Shown piece by piece: positions 34,571-45,835 of a DNA stretch of 64,000 bases. Made by a program: the position numbers and the translations under genes. Source of the stretch: Buchananella felis (lineage in GTDB: Bacteria > Actinomycetota > Actinomycetes > Actinomycetales > Actinomycetaceae); the NCBI RefSeq assembly GCF_041380015.1, contig NZ_CP159978.1. The stretch is one strand, 5' to 3'. Under the pieces are notes generated by a model. That model ran no database searches, had not been told where the DNA came from, and saw only the letters and a list, made by a program, of their open reading frames with translations. How positions within the stretch are numbered: the stretch's first letter is position 1; each line of letters opens with the position of its first letter.

Positions 34571-35782
34571 TCAGCTCAGCTCGATGCCGATCCCGGCGGC
34601 GGTGCGGGCGGCCAGCTCGCGGGCCTCCGCCACGCTGCCGGCGCGGGCCGCCACCACGCCGAGCCGGCGACCCGGGGTGGCAGTGGGCTTGCCGAACAGG
34701 CGCAGCTCCACGCGCGGATCGGCCACGGCGGCCTCGACGCCGGTGAAGGACGCCACGCCCTCCCCCGGAGACTTCAACACGGCCGAGGCCCCGGGGCTGA
34801 CCAGAGAGGTGTCCACCGGCAGGCCAAGGATGGCGCGCGCGTGCAGCTCGAACTCGCTGAATCGCTGCGTGGCCAGGGTGACCAGGCCCGTGTCGTGCGG
34901 GCGCGGGGAGACCTCAGAGAAGATCACCTGCTCCCCCTTGACGAACAGTTCCACCCCGAACACGCCCCAGCCGCCCAGGGCGCCGGTGATCGCGGTGGCC
35001 ACCTCCTTTGCCCGTTCCAGGGCAGCGTCGTTCATCGGGTGCGGCTGCCAGGACTCCACGTAGTCGCCGTCCACCTGCCGGTGGCCGATAGGCGCGCACA
35101 CGCTGGTGACCGTGCCACCGTCGGCGGCGCGGGAGCGCACCGTCAGGAGCGTGATCTCGTAGTCGAAGTCCACGAAGCCCTCCACGATGACGCGGCTGAC
35201 CTCGCCGCGCCCGCCGGTGCGCGCCCCGCTCTGGGCGTACTCCCACGCCCCGGCCACATCCTGGGCCGTGCGGACCACGGACTGGCCCTTGCCGGAGGAC
35301 GACATGACCGGCTTGATGACGGCGGGCAGCCCAACGGCCTCAACCGCCGCCTGCACCTCCTCCAGGCAGGAGGCAAAGCGATAGGCGGAGGTGGGCAGTC
35401 CCAGCTCCTCGGCCGCCAGGCGGCGGATGCCCTCGCGGTCCATGGTCAGCTGGGTGGTGCGGGCCGTGGGCACCACCCGCACCTCGCCAGCCGCCTCCAG
35501 CTCCGCCAGCGCTCCGGTGGCGATCGCCTCGATCTCGGGGACCACCACCTGCGCGCGCGAGGCCCGGATGGCCTCCTTCACCGCCACCGGGTCCAGCATG
35601 TCGATCACCATGGCGTTGTGGGCCACCTGCTGGGCCGGGGCGCCCTCGTAGCGGTCCACTGCCGTGACCTCCACGCCCAGGCGCGTCAACGCGATCGCCA
35701 CCTCCTTGCCCAGCTCCCCGGAGCCCAACAGCAGGACTCGCGTGGCGGACTCAGACCAGGGGGTGCCAAGGGTGATGCTCAT
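34571..35782 (-). CDS. purT: Formate-dependent phosphoribosylglycinamide formyltransferase PurT
   Basis: PurT formylates GAR in purine synthesis using formate and ATP, bypassing 10-formyl-THF. The 403-residue ATP-grasp protein opens with RVLLLGSGELGKEVAIA, has VVVPEIEAIATGAL, the ATP loop VIKPVMSSSGKGQS, and FSEVSPRPHDTGLVTL with metal ligands. It lies between uvrC and rapZ, which are usually adjacent, so it looks inserted into a conserved cluster. The ATG has a TACGCT box seven bases upstream and no Shine-Dalgarno. Use of formate fits a facultatively anaerobic fermenter, but that is inference. Confidence 0.92.
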   Translation of the reverse strand: MSITLGTPWSESATRVLLLGSGELGKEVAIALTRLGVEVTAVDRYEGAPAQQVAHNAMVIDMLDPVAVKEAIRASRAQVVVPEIEAIATGALAELEAAGEVRVVPTARTTQLTMDREGIRRLAAEELGLPTSAYRFASCLEEVQAAVEAVGLPAVIKPVMSSSGKGQSVVRTAQDVAGAWEYAQSGARTGGRGEVSRVIVEGFVDFDYEITLLTVRSRAADGGTVTSVCAPIGHRQVDGDYVESWQPHPMNDAALERAKEVATAITGALGGWGVFGVELFVKGEQVIFSEVSPRPHDTGLVTLATQRFSEFELHARAILGLPVDTSLVSPGASAVLKSPGEGVASFTGVEAAVADPRVELRLFGKPTATPGRRLGVVAARAGSVAEARELAARTAAGIGIELS

Positions 35783-35789
35783 GGGCCCA

Positions 35790-35795
35790 AGCGTA
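35790..35795 (-). promoter_or_regulatory. -10 element TACGCT of a leaderless promoter (purT)
   Basis: TACGCT ends seven bases before the purT ATG, and no ribosome binding site lies between. This places the transcript start at the A of the start codon. Confidence 0.5.
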
Positions 35796-35806
35796 GCGGC
35801 TCGCGA

Positions 35807-37880
35807 TCAGGCCGAGTCGGCGTGCAGGGTGGCGAAGATGGCCTCCGCCAGGCGCGGCCCGACCCCCGGGGCCTCCTGCAGTTGCTCCACCGCCTGCTGC
35901 CGGATCTCGGCCACGGAACCGAAGTGGCGCAGCAGCGCGGCCTGCTTGGTCGGCCCCAGCCCGGGCACGGCGTCTAGGGCGGAGCGGGTCATGGACTTGG
36001 AGCGCTTCTTGCGGTGGGCGGTGATGGCGAAGCGGTGGGATTCGTCGCGCAACGCCTGCAGCAGGTGCAGCGCCGGGGCGGTGCGCGGGAAGACCACCGG
36101 GAAGTCCTCCCCGGGCACCCACACCTCCTCCAGGCGCTTGGCCAGGCCCACCACGGCCACGTCCACCACGCCGAGTTCCTCCAGCACCGCAGCGGCGGCG
36201 TTCACCTGGGGCAGGCCGCCGTCGACCACCAGGAGGTCGGGGCGGTAGGCGAAGCGCCGCGGGCGCCCGGTGGCCGGGTCGATGGGCCCGGAGGCGAGCT
36301 GCTCGCCGTCCTCGTCCTCGCCGTCCTGCCCGTTGTCCTGCGCCAGCAGGCGCTTGAGGCGGCGGCGCAGCACCTCCGCCATCGCGGCCGTGTCGTCCCT
36401 GGCGCCCTGGCCGTCCTCTCCCCTGATGACGAACGAGCGGTAGTCGCTCTTGCGCGGCACGCCGTCCTCGAAGACCACCATCGAGGCCACCTGGTGGGTG
36501 CCCTGCGTGTGGGAGACGTCGAAGCACTCGATGCGCAGCGGCGCCTGGTCCAGGCCCAGGTACTCGCCCAGTTGGGAGAGGGCCTGCGCCCGCTGTGTCA
36601 GGTCGCCGGCCCGCTTGGCCCGGTGCAGCGCCAGGGACTGCACCGCGTTGGTGTGCACCCGCTGCGCCAGCTCCTTCTTCTCGCCCCGCTGCGGCACCCG
36701 CAGGCGCACCGCCGCACCGCGCAGCGCCCCCAGCCAGGACTTCAGCTCGGCGGCGTCCTCCGGCAGCACCGGTACCAGGATCTCGGCCGGAATCGCGGAG
36801 GCGGCATGGTGGGCGACGTCGTCCACCGACGTGCCTGCCCGCGTGGCGCCCCCCTTCTTTGCCTGTTCGCCGCGCGAGCGGCCCGAGGCGCTCATCTCCT
36901 TGGCGGCGGACTCCAGGGCGCTGGCCGCAGCGATCGCGAGCGCCGCCTCCTGCTCCTGGCCGTAGACCTGCTCCAGCAGCTTGGCGATCAGCTGGCCGTC
37001 GGTCAGCTCCTCCGCCAGCTCCACCACCCAGCCGCGCTGGCCCCGGATGCGCCCGCCGCGCACGTGGAACACCTGCACCGCTGCCTCAAGCTCATCGCGG
37101 GCCAGGGCAAAGATGTCCGCGTCCGTGTCGTCGCTCAGCACCACCGCGTTTGCCTCCAGCACCCGCTCGATGGCCTTGAGCTGGTCGCGCAGGCGCGCGG
37201 CGGACTCGTAGTCCAGGCGGGCGGCGGCCTGGCGCATCTGCTCCTTCAGCTCCCGCACCACGCCACCGGTGCGCCCGGCCATGAAGGAACAGAACTCCTG
37301 CGCCAGCTGCCGGTGTTCGGCCACGCTCACCTTGCCCACGCATGGGGCCGCGCACTTGTCGATGTAGCCCAGCAGGCACGGCTTGCCGGTGCGCTTGGCG
37401 CGGTCGAATACGCCCTTGGAGCACGAGCGCACCGGGAAGACCCGCAGCAGCGCGTCCATGGTTTCGCGGATGGCCCAGGCGTGCGCGTAGGGGCCAAAGT
37501 AGCGGGTGCCCTTGGAGCGCGCGCCGCGCGTTACCAGCACGCGCGGGTAGGTCTCCCCCATCGTCACCGCCAGGTAGGGGTAGGACTTGTCGTCCTTGAA
37601 CATGACGTTGAAGCGCGGATCGAACTCCTTGATCCACGAGTACTCCAGCGCCAGCGCCTCCACCTCGGTGGCCACCACGGTCCACTCCACCGCGCACGCG
37701 GTGGTGACCATCTGCTGGGTGCGCTCGTGCAGCGCGGCGATGTCCTGGAAGTAGTTGGACAACCGCTGGCGCAGGTTCTTCGCCTTGCCGACGTAAATGA
37801 CGCGCCGCTGCTCGTCCAGGAAGCGGTAGACGCCCGGGTCCGTGGGAATGGACCCGGGCGCGGGCCGGTACGTGGACGGG

Positions 37881-37888
<8 letters not shown>
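35807..37888 (-). CDS. uvrC: Excinuclease ABC subunit C
   Basis: UvrC makes both incisions in nucleotide excision repair. The 693-residue protein shows the N-terminal GIY-YIG nuclease (PGVYRFLDEQRRVIYVGKAKNLRQRL), a zinc/cysteine region with CLLGYIDKCAAPCVG, the UVR domain (LKEQMRQAAARLDYESAARLRDQ), the RNase H-like nuclease (ECFDVSHTQGTHQVASMVVF; DLLVVDGGLPQV) and a C-terminal double helix-hairpin-helix (LDAVPGLGPTKQAALLRHFG; EAPGVGPRLAEAI). The start appears to be TTG at 37888, overlapping the uvrA end by eight bases, so it is coupled to uvrA. It extends the family length by a Ser/Gly-rich insert near residues 330-360. Confidence 0.94.
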
Positions 37889-40736
<2,848 letters not shown>

Positions 40737-40742
40737 CTTGCC

Positions 40743-40748
40743 AGTCTA
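40743..40748 (-). promoter_or_regulatory. -10 element TAGACT of uvrA
   Basis: TAGACT ends six bases before the GTG start codon. The LexA box at 40764-40779 covers the expected -35 position, so binding would block this promoter. Confidence 0.55.
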
Positions 40749-40763
40749 CGTTCGCCCTGTTAT

Positions 40764-40779
40764 TCGCACAAACGTTCGA
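40764..40779 (-). promoter_or_regulatory. LexA (SOS) box of uvrA
   Basis: On the minus strand the 16-mer reads TCGAAC-GTTT-GTGCGA, differing at one position from the actinobacterial LexA consensus TCGAAC-N4-GTTCGA. It lies 28 bases before the uvrA start and over the -35 region. The YciI gene on the other strand starts 127 bases away and may be unaffected. Confidence 0.8.
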
Positions 40780-40905
40780 ATGGGTGAGGTGGTGGCGGCT
40801 GGGGTTCGGTTGGACGACGCCCCGCCTGCCGCAGCGATGCACCGCCCGCCCGGAGTCGAGCCGCACTAAGCTAGACGCGTCCGCGCAAGAGCGAGAGGAA
40901 CGACG

Positions 40906-41199
40906 ATGGCGTTTGTGGCAGTTGAGTACGTGTACGACCCGGCCCTGGCCGAGGAGATGGCGCAGGTGCGCCCGGCGCACCGCGAGTTCCTGGCCTCGCT
41001 GTTCGAGCAGGGCAAGCTGGTGGCCTCCGGCCCGTTCACCGAGGCAGACGCGCCCGGTGCGTTGATCCTGCTCGCGGTGGAGGACGTCGCGGCGGGGCTG
41101 GAACTCCTGGAGGCTGACCCGTTCTTCCAGGCGAACCTGATCGCGGGTCGCAGCGCGCGGGCCTGGAACCCGGTGATCGGCGAGTTCGCCGGCCGCTAG
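40906..41199 (+). CDS. YciI family protein
   Basis: The 97-residue protein is a dimeric alpha+beta barrel of the YciI/YCII family. The characteristic HREFLASLFEQGKLVASGPFTEAD stretch holds the conserved His, Gly-Pro-Phe and Asp. Members have been proposed as small hydrolases or dehydrochlorinase-like enzymes, but most have no assigned role. The ATG has GAGGAACGACG upstream. It shares its upstream region with uvrA, in the opposite direction, and precedes a transporter gene by a single base. Confidence 0.85.
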   Translation: MAFVAVEYVYDPALAEEMAQVRPAHREFLASLFEQGKLVASGPFTEADAPGALILLAVEDVAAGLELLEADPFFQANLIAGRSARAWNPVIGEFAGR

Positions 41200-41200
41200 A

Positions 41201-42166
41201 TTGGCTTCGCTCCGGCGCCGGCGGTTCTGGCCCGATCCTTTCGTGGTCGGGATAGTCGGTGCACTGTTTGCCGGCCTGTTCCTGCCGGCGCCGCCGGGCG
41301 CCCAGGCCCCCCTGGGGGTGGTGCGCACCGGGGCGGTGGTGGTGCTTTTCTTCCTCTACGGTGCCCGCCTGCGCGGCCGCGAGGTGTGGTCAGGGGTGCG
41401 GAACTGGCGCCTGCAGCTGCTCACCCCGGTGGTGACCTTCGTGATCTACCCGCTGGTGGGCCTGGCGGTTTCCGCCGCGCTGGAGCCATGGCTGGGCGTC
41501 TTCTCCCTTGGGGTGCTCTTTACCGCGCTGCTGCCCTCCACGGTGCAGACCTCGATCACGCTGACCTCCATCGCGCGCGGCAACGTGGCCGGCGCGGTGG
41601 TGGCGGCCACCGTCTCCAACCTGGCGGGGGTGTTCCTCACCCCGGTGCTGGTGATGATCTACCTGGGCGGTGAGGTGGGCATAGGTTTTGCCCAGTTCGG
41701 CAAGGTGGCAGCCCAGATCCTGCTGCCCTTCGTGGTGGGCCAGGTGGCCGGGCGCTGGATCGGGAACTGGTTGCGGGCCAGGCCGCGCCTGACGCGCGCT
41801 TGGGACCAATCCACGCTGGTGCTGATCGTCTACATTTCGGTGGGCCAGGCCACCACGGCCGGCGCGTGGGAGTCGGTAAGCGCCCCGATGCTCGCCGCCC
41901 TGCTGGTCTCCTGCCTCCTGCTGCTGGCGCCGGTGCTGGCGCTGACGTGGTGGGGCGGAGCGGCTTTGCGGCTGGATCGCCCAGACCGGATCGCCTTCCT
42001 CATGTGCGGCTCGGTGAAGGCACTGACCTCGGGACTGCCCATGGCGGCGGTGTTGTTCCCGCCCGAGCTGTTGGCGGCTGCGACGATCCCGGTGGTGCTG
42101 TTCCACCAGGTGCAGCTCGTCGTGAAGTCCGTGCTAGCCCAGCGCCTGGCTGCCCGCAGCGGCTAG
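41201..42166 (+). CDS. Bile acid:sodium symporter-like (SBF-like) transporter
   Basis: The 321-residue integral membrane protein has about nine or ten hydrophobic helices and belongs to the BASS/SBF-like group (YfeH type). Recognisable are FFLYGARLRGREVWSG, LLPSTVQTSITLTSIARGN and the later LMCGSVKALTSGLPMAA, equivalent to the crossover sodium-site region. Substrate is unknown; organic anions are typical. The start is TTG, one base after the YciI stop, with no good ribosome site, so it probably depends on translation of the YciI gene. A strong bidirectional hairpin follows. Confidence 0.85.
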   Translation: MASLRRRRFWPDPFVVGIVGALFAGLFLPAPPGAQAPLGVVRTGAVVVLFFLYGARLRGREVWSGVRNWRLQLLTPVVTFVIYPLVGLAVSAALEPWLGVFSLGVLFTALLPSTVQTSITLTSIARGNVAGAVVAATVSNLAGVFLTPVLVMIYLGGEVGIGFAQFGKVAAQILLPFVVGQVAGRWIGNWLRARPRLTRAWDQSTLVLIVYISVGQATTAGAWESVSAPMLAALLVSCLLLLAPVLALTWWGGAALRLDRPDRIAFLMCGSVKALTSGLPMAAVLFPPELLAAATIPVVLFHQVQLVVKSVLAQRLAARSG

Positions 42167-42182
42167 CGGCCCGTCCAGCGCA

Positions 42183-42227
42183 ATCGGGTGGGGTGGCAGC
42201 GTTTTCTTCGCTGCCACCCCACCCGAT
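42183..42227. terminator. Perfect 19-bp bidirectional hairpin
   Basis: Arms at 42183-42201 and 42209-42227 are fully complementary with a TTTTCTT loop. It separates the converging SBF-like and terC genes. Confidence 0.85.
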
Positions 42228-42242
42228 ATGGACCGCCTAAAG

Positions 42243-43256
42243 CTACTTCGAGGCGAGCTGCTTTCGTTTGTCCATCCCGGACTTCACCATCGAGGCGATC
42301 ACGGTGACGGTCAGGATGCAGACGATGACCCCCAGGGAGAACATCGTGGAGGGCTCCGGCAGCAGGTGGACGGGCTGGCCGCCGTTGATGAACGGGACCT
42401 CGTTCTCGTGCAGCGCGTGCAGCAGCAGCTTGGCGCCGATGAAGCCCAGGATGGCGGCCAGGCCGTAGTGCAGGTAGACCAGGCGGTCCAGCAGGCCATC
42501 GATGAGGAAGTAGAGCTGGCGCAGGCCGAGCAGGGAGAAGGCGTTGGCGGCGAACACCAGGAAGGGCTCGCGCGTCACGGAGAAGATGGCCGGGATAGAG
42601 TCCACGGCGAACATGACGTCCGCGGTGCCCACGGCGATGATGCACAGCAGCAGCGGGGTGATCGCGGTCTTGCCAGCGTGGCGGTGGATCAGCTTGCCGC
42701 CCACGAAACCGTCCGTCATCGGCACCACGCGCGCCACGAGCTTCACGAAGCCGGTGGGCTTGTACTCCTCGTCCTCGACCGCGTGTTCCTTGTCCCCGGT
42801 GGCTCCCTCCAGGGCCTGCTGCACAGCCACCCACAGGAGCCAGGCACCGAACAGGTAGAACACCCACGCCCAGTGCTCGATCATCGCGGTACCGGCCAGG
42901 ATGAAGATCAGGCGCAGCACCAGGGCGAAGACGATGCCCACCAGCAGCACCTCCTGCTGGTAGGCGCGGGGCACTCTGAAGGCACTGAGGATGATGACGA
43001 ACACGAAGAGGTTGTCGATGCTCAACGCCTTCTCGGTGACGTAACCGGCGAAGTACTGCCCGGTGTACTCACCACCCCAGAAGTACCAGACGATCGCACC
43101 GAACACGATGGCCATCGCCACGTAGGCGGCCGACCAGATCGCCGCCTCCTTCAGGGTGGGCTCGTGCGGGGTGCGCACGTGGCCCACGATGTCCACCACG
43201 ATCATGGCGAGGATGATGCCGGTCAGGCCAAGCCAACCAAGCAGATGTACGTCCAT
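42243..43256 (-). CDS. TerC family membrane protein, probable Mn2+ exporter
   Basis: The 337-residue protein has about eight or nine transmembrane helices and the acidic motifs of TerC/YkoY/Alx proteins: LSIDNLFVFVIIL and ADVMFAVDSIPAIFSVT, plus LRQLYFLIDGLLDRLVYL. Family members export manganese or help metallate exported proteins. The ATG at 43256 (DVHLLGWLGLTG) has GGAGAG eight bases upstream. The frame is open for 106 more codons upstream because of a 51-bp tandem repeat, but that part lies in the leader and shows no homology. A Mn2+-type riboswitch precedes the gene, which supports the manganese role. Confidence 0.9.
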   Translation of the reverse strand: MDVHLLGWLGLTGIILAMIVVDIVGHVRTPHEPTLKEAAIWSAAYVAMAIVFGAIVWYFWGGEYTGQYFAGYVTEKALSIDNLFVFVIILSAFRVPRAYQQEVLLVGIVFALVLRLIFILAGTAMIEHWAWVFYLFGAWLLWVAVQQALEGATGDKEHAVEDEEYKPTGFVKLVARVVPMTDGFVGGKLIHRHAGKTAITPLLLCIIAVGTADVMFAVDSIPAIFSVTREPFLVFAANAFSLLGLRQLYFLIDGLLDRLVYLHYGLAAILGFIGAKLLLHALHENEVPFINGGQPVHLLPEPSTMFSLGVIVCILTVTVIASMVKSGMDKRKQLASK

Positions 43257-43264
43257 ATGTATGA

Positions 43265-43369
43265 CTCTCCAATGTCTCATTGGAGGTCTCTTCCCGCCTT
43301 GGAGGCCTGGGACGCCGAGCGCGCTTCGCCGTGATGACGACGCCCCTGTTGATGGGAGTACTCCCCTCC
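43265..43369 (-). ncRNA. yybP-ykoY (Mn2+) riboswitch with translational expression platform
   Basis: On the minus strand GGAGG (43369-43365) is followed at once by the conserved GGAGTA, and later by CATCAACA and GTCGTCATCACGG. The aptamer closes with AGAGA-CCTCC, where CCTCC (43286-43282) pairs with GGAGG as P1. This matches the layout of the manganese riboswitch found before terC/ykoY genes. The last four bases of P1 also begin CTCCAATG (43285-43278), which pairs perfectly with CATTGGAG (43274-43267) around an AGA loop and hides the terC ribosome site GGAGAG (43270-43265). P1 and the sequestering stem exclude each other, so Mn2+ binding should switch translation on. Confidence 0.88.
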
Positions 43370-43455
43370 GCAGCCTCCAAAAATACCGGCCCGAGCCCCA
43401 CCGCGCTAACCGGCCGCTCAGGACAATGCTCACAGGGGCGCCGGTCAGCGCCTGC

Positions 43456-43587
43456 GGGCGGTGGGAGGCCAACGTCGGCCCACTAGACCGACCAGTAATC
43501 GCCTCCGGGCGGTGGGAGGCCAACGTCGGCCCACTAGTCCGACCGGTAATCGCCTCCGGGCGGTGGGAGGCCAACGTCGGCCCCCTA
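43456..43587. repeat. 51-bp tandem repeat, three copies
   Basis: The 30-base core starting GGGCGGTGGGAGGCCAACGT begins at 43456, 43507 and 43558, a period of exactly 51 bases. Linkers such as CCGACCAGTAATCGCCTCC are also conserved. It lies between uvrB and the terC riboswitch. Because 51 is a multiple of three, it keeps a frame open toward terC, but no protein similarity supports translation. Confidence 0.9.
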
Positions 43588-43615
43588 AACCGGCCGGCTC
43601 GCGGCCCGCCTGCGG

Positions 43616-45709
43616 CTAGCCCACCGCCTTGAGGGTGCGCAGCTCCTTCTTCAGGTCGGCCACCTCGTCGCGCAGCCTGGCCGCCACCTCGAACTGCAGG
43701 TCCTCTGCGGCGGCGTGCATCTGCGCGGTCAGCTCCTCGATCAGCCCGGCCAGGTCGTCCACCGCCACGCCGGCAAGCCGCTCCCGCACCGTGACCGTGG
43801 CGTCCTTGCGCTCGCGCTTGGAGGGTCCCTGCCCCGCGCCCCGGTAGCCGCCGGCCAGCAGCTCGGCGGTGTCCACGTCCTCGCGGGCCAGCATGTCGGT
43901 GACGTCGGCGATCTTCTTGCGCAGCGGCTGCGGGTCGATCCCGTGCGCCTTGTTGTAGGCGATCTGCTTCTCCCGCCTGCGCTCGGTCTCGTCGATCGCG
44001 GCCGCCATCGCCGGGGACACGCTGTCCGCGTACATGATGACCTCACCGCTGACGTTGCGGGCGGCGCGGCCGATGGTCTGGATCAGCGACTTGGCCGAGC
44101 GCAGGAAGCCCTGCTTGTCCGCGTCCAGGATCGCCACCAGGGAGACTTCGGGCAGGTCCAGGCCCTCGCGCAGCAGGTTGATGCCCACCAGCACGTCGAA
44201 GGTGCCCAGCCGCAGCTCGCGCAGCAGCTCCACGCGCCGCAGCGTGTCCACGTCCGAGTGCAGGTACTCCACGCGCACGCCGCGCTCGGCGAAGTACGTG
44301 GTGAGGTCCTCCGCCATCTTCTTCGTCAGGGTGGTGACCAGGACGCGCTCGCCGCGCTCGGTGCGGGCGCGGATCTCCCCCAACAGGTCGTCGATCTGCC
44401 CCTGGGTGGGCTTGACCACCACCTTCGGGTCCAGCAGGCCAGTGGGGCGGATGATCTGCTCCACCACCCCGTCGCTGCGCTCCAGCTCGTACTCGCCCGG
44501 CGTGGCGGAGAGGTAGACGGTCTGGCCTATCCGCTCCAGGAACTCCCCCCATTTCAGCGGCCGGTTGTCGAGCGCGGAGGGCAGGCGGAAGCCGTGCTCC
44601 ACCAGGGTGCGCTTGCGGGAGGCGTCGCCCTCGTACATCGCGCCAATCTGCGGCACCGTCACGTGGGACTCGTCGATGACCAGCAGGAAGTCCTCCGGGA
44701 AGTAGTCCAGCAGCGTGTTCGGGGCGCTGCCGCGCTCGCGCCCGTCGATGTGGAGCGAGTAGTTCTCGATGCCGGAGCAGGTGCCCACCTGCCGCATCAT
44801 TTCGAGGTCGAAGGTGGTGCGCATGCGCAGACGCTGGGCCTCCAGCAGCTTGCCCGCCTTCTCGAACTCCGCCACCCGCGCCTCCATCTCCGCCTCGATG
44901 GAGGAAATCGCGCGGGCCATGCGCTCCGGGCCGGCCACGTAGTGGGAGGCGGGAAACAGGAAGACCTGCTCTTCTTGCCGAATCACGTCCCCGGTGAGCG
45001 GGTGCAAGGTGGCCAGCGCCTCGATCTCGTCACCGAACATCTCGATGCGCACCGCGTTTTCCTCATACACGGGAATGACGTCGATGGTGTCTCCCCGCAC
45101 CCGGAAGGTGCCGCGCTGGAAGTCCATGTCGTTGCGGTTGTACTGGATGTCCACCAGGCGCCGCAGCAACTCCTCGCGCGTGAGCTCCATGCCCACCTCG
45201 AGCGGGATCATGCGGTCCACGTACTCCTGGGGGGTGCCCAGGCCGTAGATGCAGGAGACAGAGGCGACCACCACCACGTCTCGGCGCGTCAGGAGCGAGT
45301 TGGTGGCCGAGTGGCGCAGCCGCTCGACCTCGTCGTTGATGGACGAGTCCTTCTCGATGAAGGTGTCCGTCTGGGGCACGTAGGCCTCGGGCTGGTAGTA
45401 GTCGTAGTAGCTGACGAAGTATTCCACCGCGTTGTTCGGCAGCAGTTCGCGCAGTTCGGCAGCCAGCTGGGCGGCCAGCGTCTTGTTGGGTGCCAGCACC
45501 AGGGCGGGACGGCCCAGTTTCTCGATCAGCCAGGCGGTGGTGGCGCTCTTGCCGGTACCGGTGGCGCCCAGGAGCACGACGTCGCTCTCCCCCGCGTTGA
45601 TTCGCTCGGCCAGTTCCTTGATTGCCTGGGGCTGGTCACCGGCCGGCTGGAACTCTGAGATGACCTGGAATGGGGCGACGGAGCGAACGAGGTCGGTTAC
45701 GGGGCGCAT
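43616..45709 (-). CDS. uvrB: Excinuclease ABC subunit B
   Basis: UvrB is the helicase-like damage verifier that receives DNA from UvrA and recruits UvrC. The 697-residue protein has Walker A GATGTGKSA near residue 49, the beta-hairpin region YYDYYQPEAYVPQTDTFIEKD, LLVIDESHVTVPQIGAMY, helicase motif VI (IGRAARN) and a C-terminal UVR coiled-coil (LIEELTAQMHAAAEDLQFEVAARLRDE). The ATG has no Shine-Dalgarno but a TAGTCT box seven bases upstream. Unlike uvrA, I see no LexA box. It is separated from coaE and rpsA, its usual neighbours, by a surface-protein gene. Confidence 0.97.
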   Translation of the reverse strand: MRPVTDLVRSVAPFQVISEFQPAGDQPQAIKELAERINAGESDVVLLGATGTGKSATTAWLIEKLGRPALVLAPNKTLAAQLAAELRELLPNNAVEYFVSYYDYYQPEAYVPQTDTFIEKDSSINDEVERLRHSATNSLLTRRDVVVVASVSCIYGLGTPQEYVDRMIPLEVGMELTREELLRRLVDIQYNRNDMDFQRGTFRVRGDTIDVIPVYEENAVRIEMFGDEIEALATLHPLTGDVIRQEEQVFLFPASHYVAGPERMARAISSIEAEMEARVAEFEKAGKLLEAQRLRMRTTFDLEMMRQVGTCSGIENYSLHIDGRERGSAPNTLLDYFPEDFLLVIDESHVTVPQIGAMYEGDASRKRTLVEHGFRLPSALDNRPLKWGEFLERIGQTVYLSATPGEYELERSDGVVEQIIRPTGLLDPKVVVKPTQGQIDDLLGEIRARTERGERVLVTTLTKKMAEDLTTYFAERGVRVEYLHSDVDTLRRVELLRELRLGTFDVLVGINLLREGLDLPEVSLVAILDADKQGFLRSAKSLIQTIGRAARNVSGEVIMYADSVSPAMAAAIDETERRREKQIAYNKAHGIDPQPLRKKIADVTDMLAREDVDTAELLAGGYRGAGQGPSKRERKDATVTVRERLAGVAVDDLAGLIEELTAQMHAAAEDLQFEVAARLRDEVADLKKELRTLKAVG

Positions 45710-45716
45710 GGCGACA

Positions 45717-45722
45717 AGACTA
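45717..45722 (-). promoter_or_regulatory. -10 element TAGTCT of a leaderless promoter (uvrB)
   Basis: TAGTCT ends seven bases before the uvrB ATG. The dispersed 15-mer at 45734 covers roughly the expected -35 region. Confidence 0.5.
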
Positions 45723-45733
45723 CGTGGGTGGCC

Positions 45734-45748
45734 GACGTCCCGCCCGCC
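45734..45748 (+). repeat. Dispersed 15-mer GACGTYCCGCCCGCC
   Basis: This copy lies about 25 bases upstream of uvrB, overlapping the promoter region. The other copies are at 10671, 26050 and 63815. Confidence 0.5.
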
Positions 45749-45766
45749 GCGCCTTTGCCGAGACGC

Positions 45767-45806
45767 GTTTGGGGGTGGGAAGCCTGTTGGCTTCCCACCC
45801 CCAAAC
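45767..45806 (-). terminator. Perfect 18-bp hairpin after the surface-protein gene
   Basis: Arms at 45767-45784 and 45789-45806 are fully complementary with a four-base loop, 29 bases beyond the stop codon of the surface protein. Confidence 0.8.
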
Positions 45807-45835
45807 TCACGCCTTGGAAGCGAGCTTTCCGCTTA

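Noticed and set aside
43257..43574. Extension of TerC by a 106-residue N terminus containing a 17-residue repeat
   Set aside because: The region holds the riboswitch and ribosome site for the ATG at 43256; the extension has no TerC similarity.
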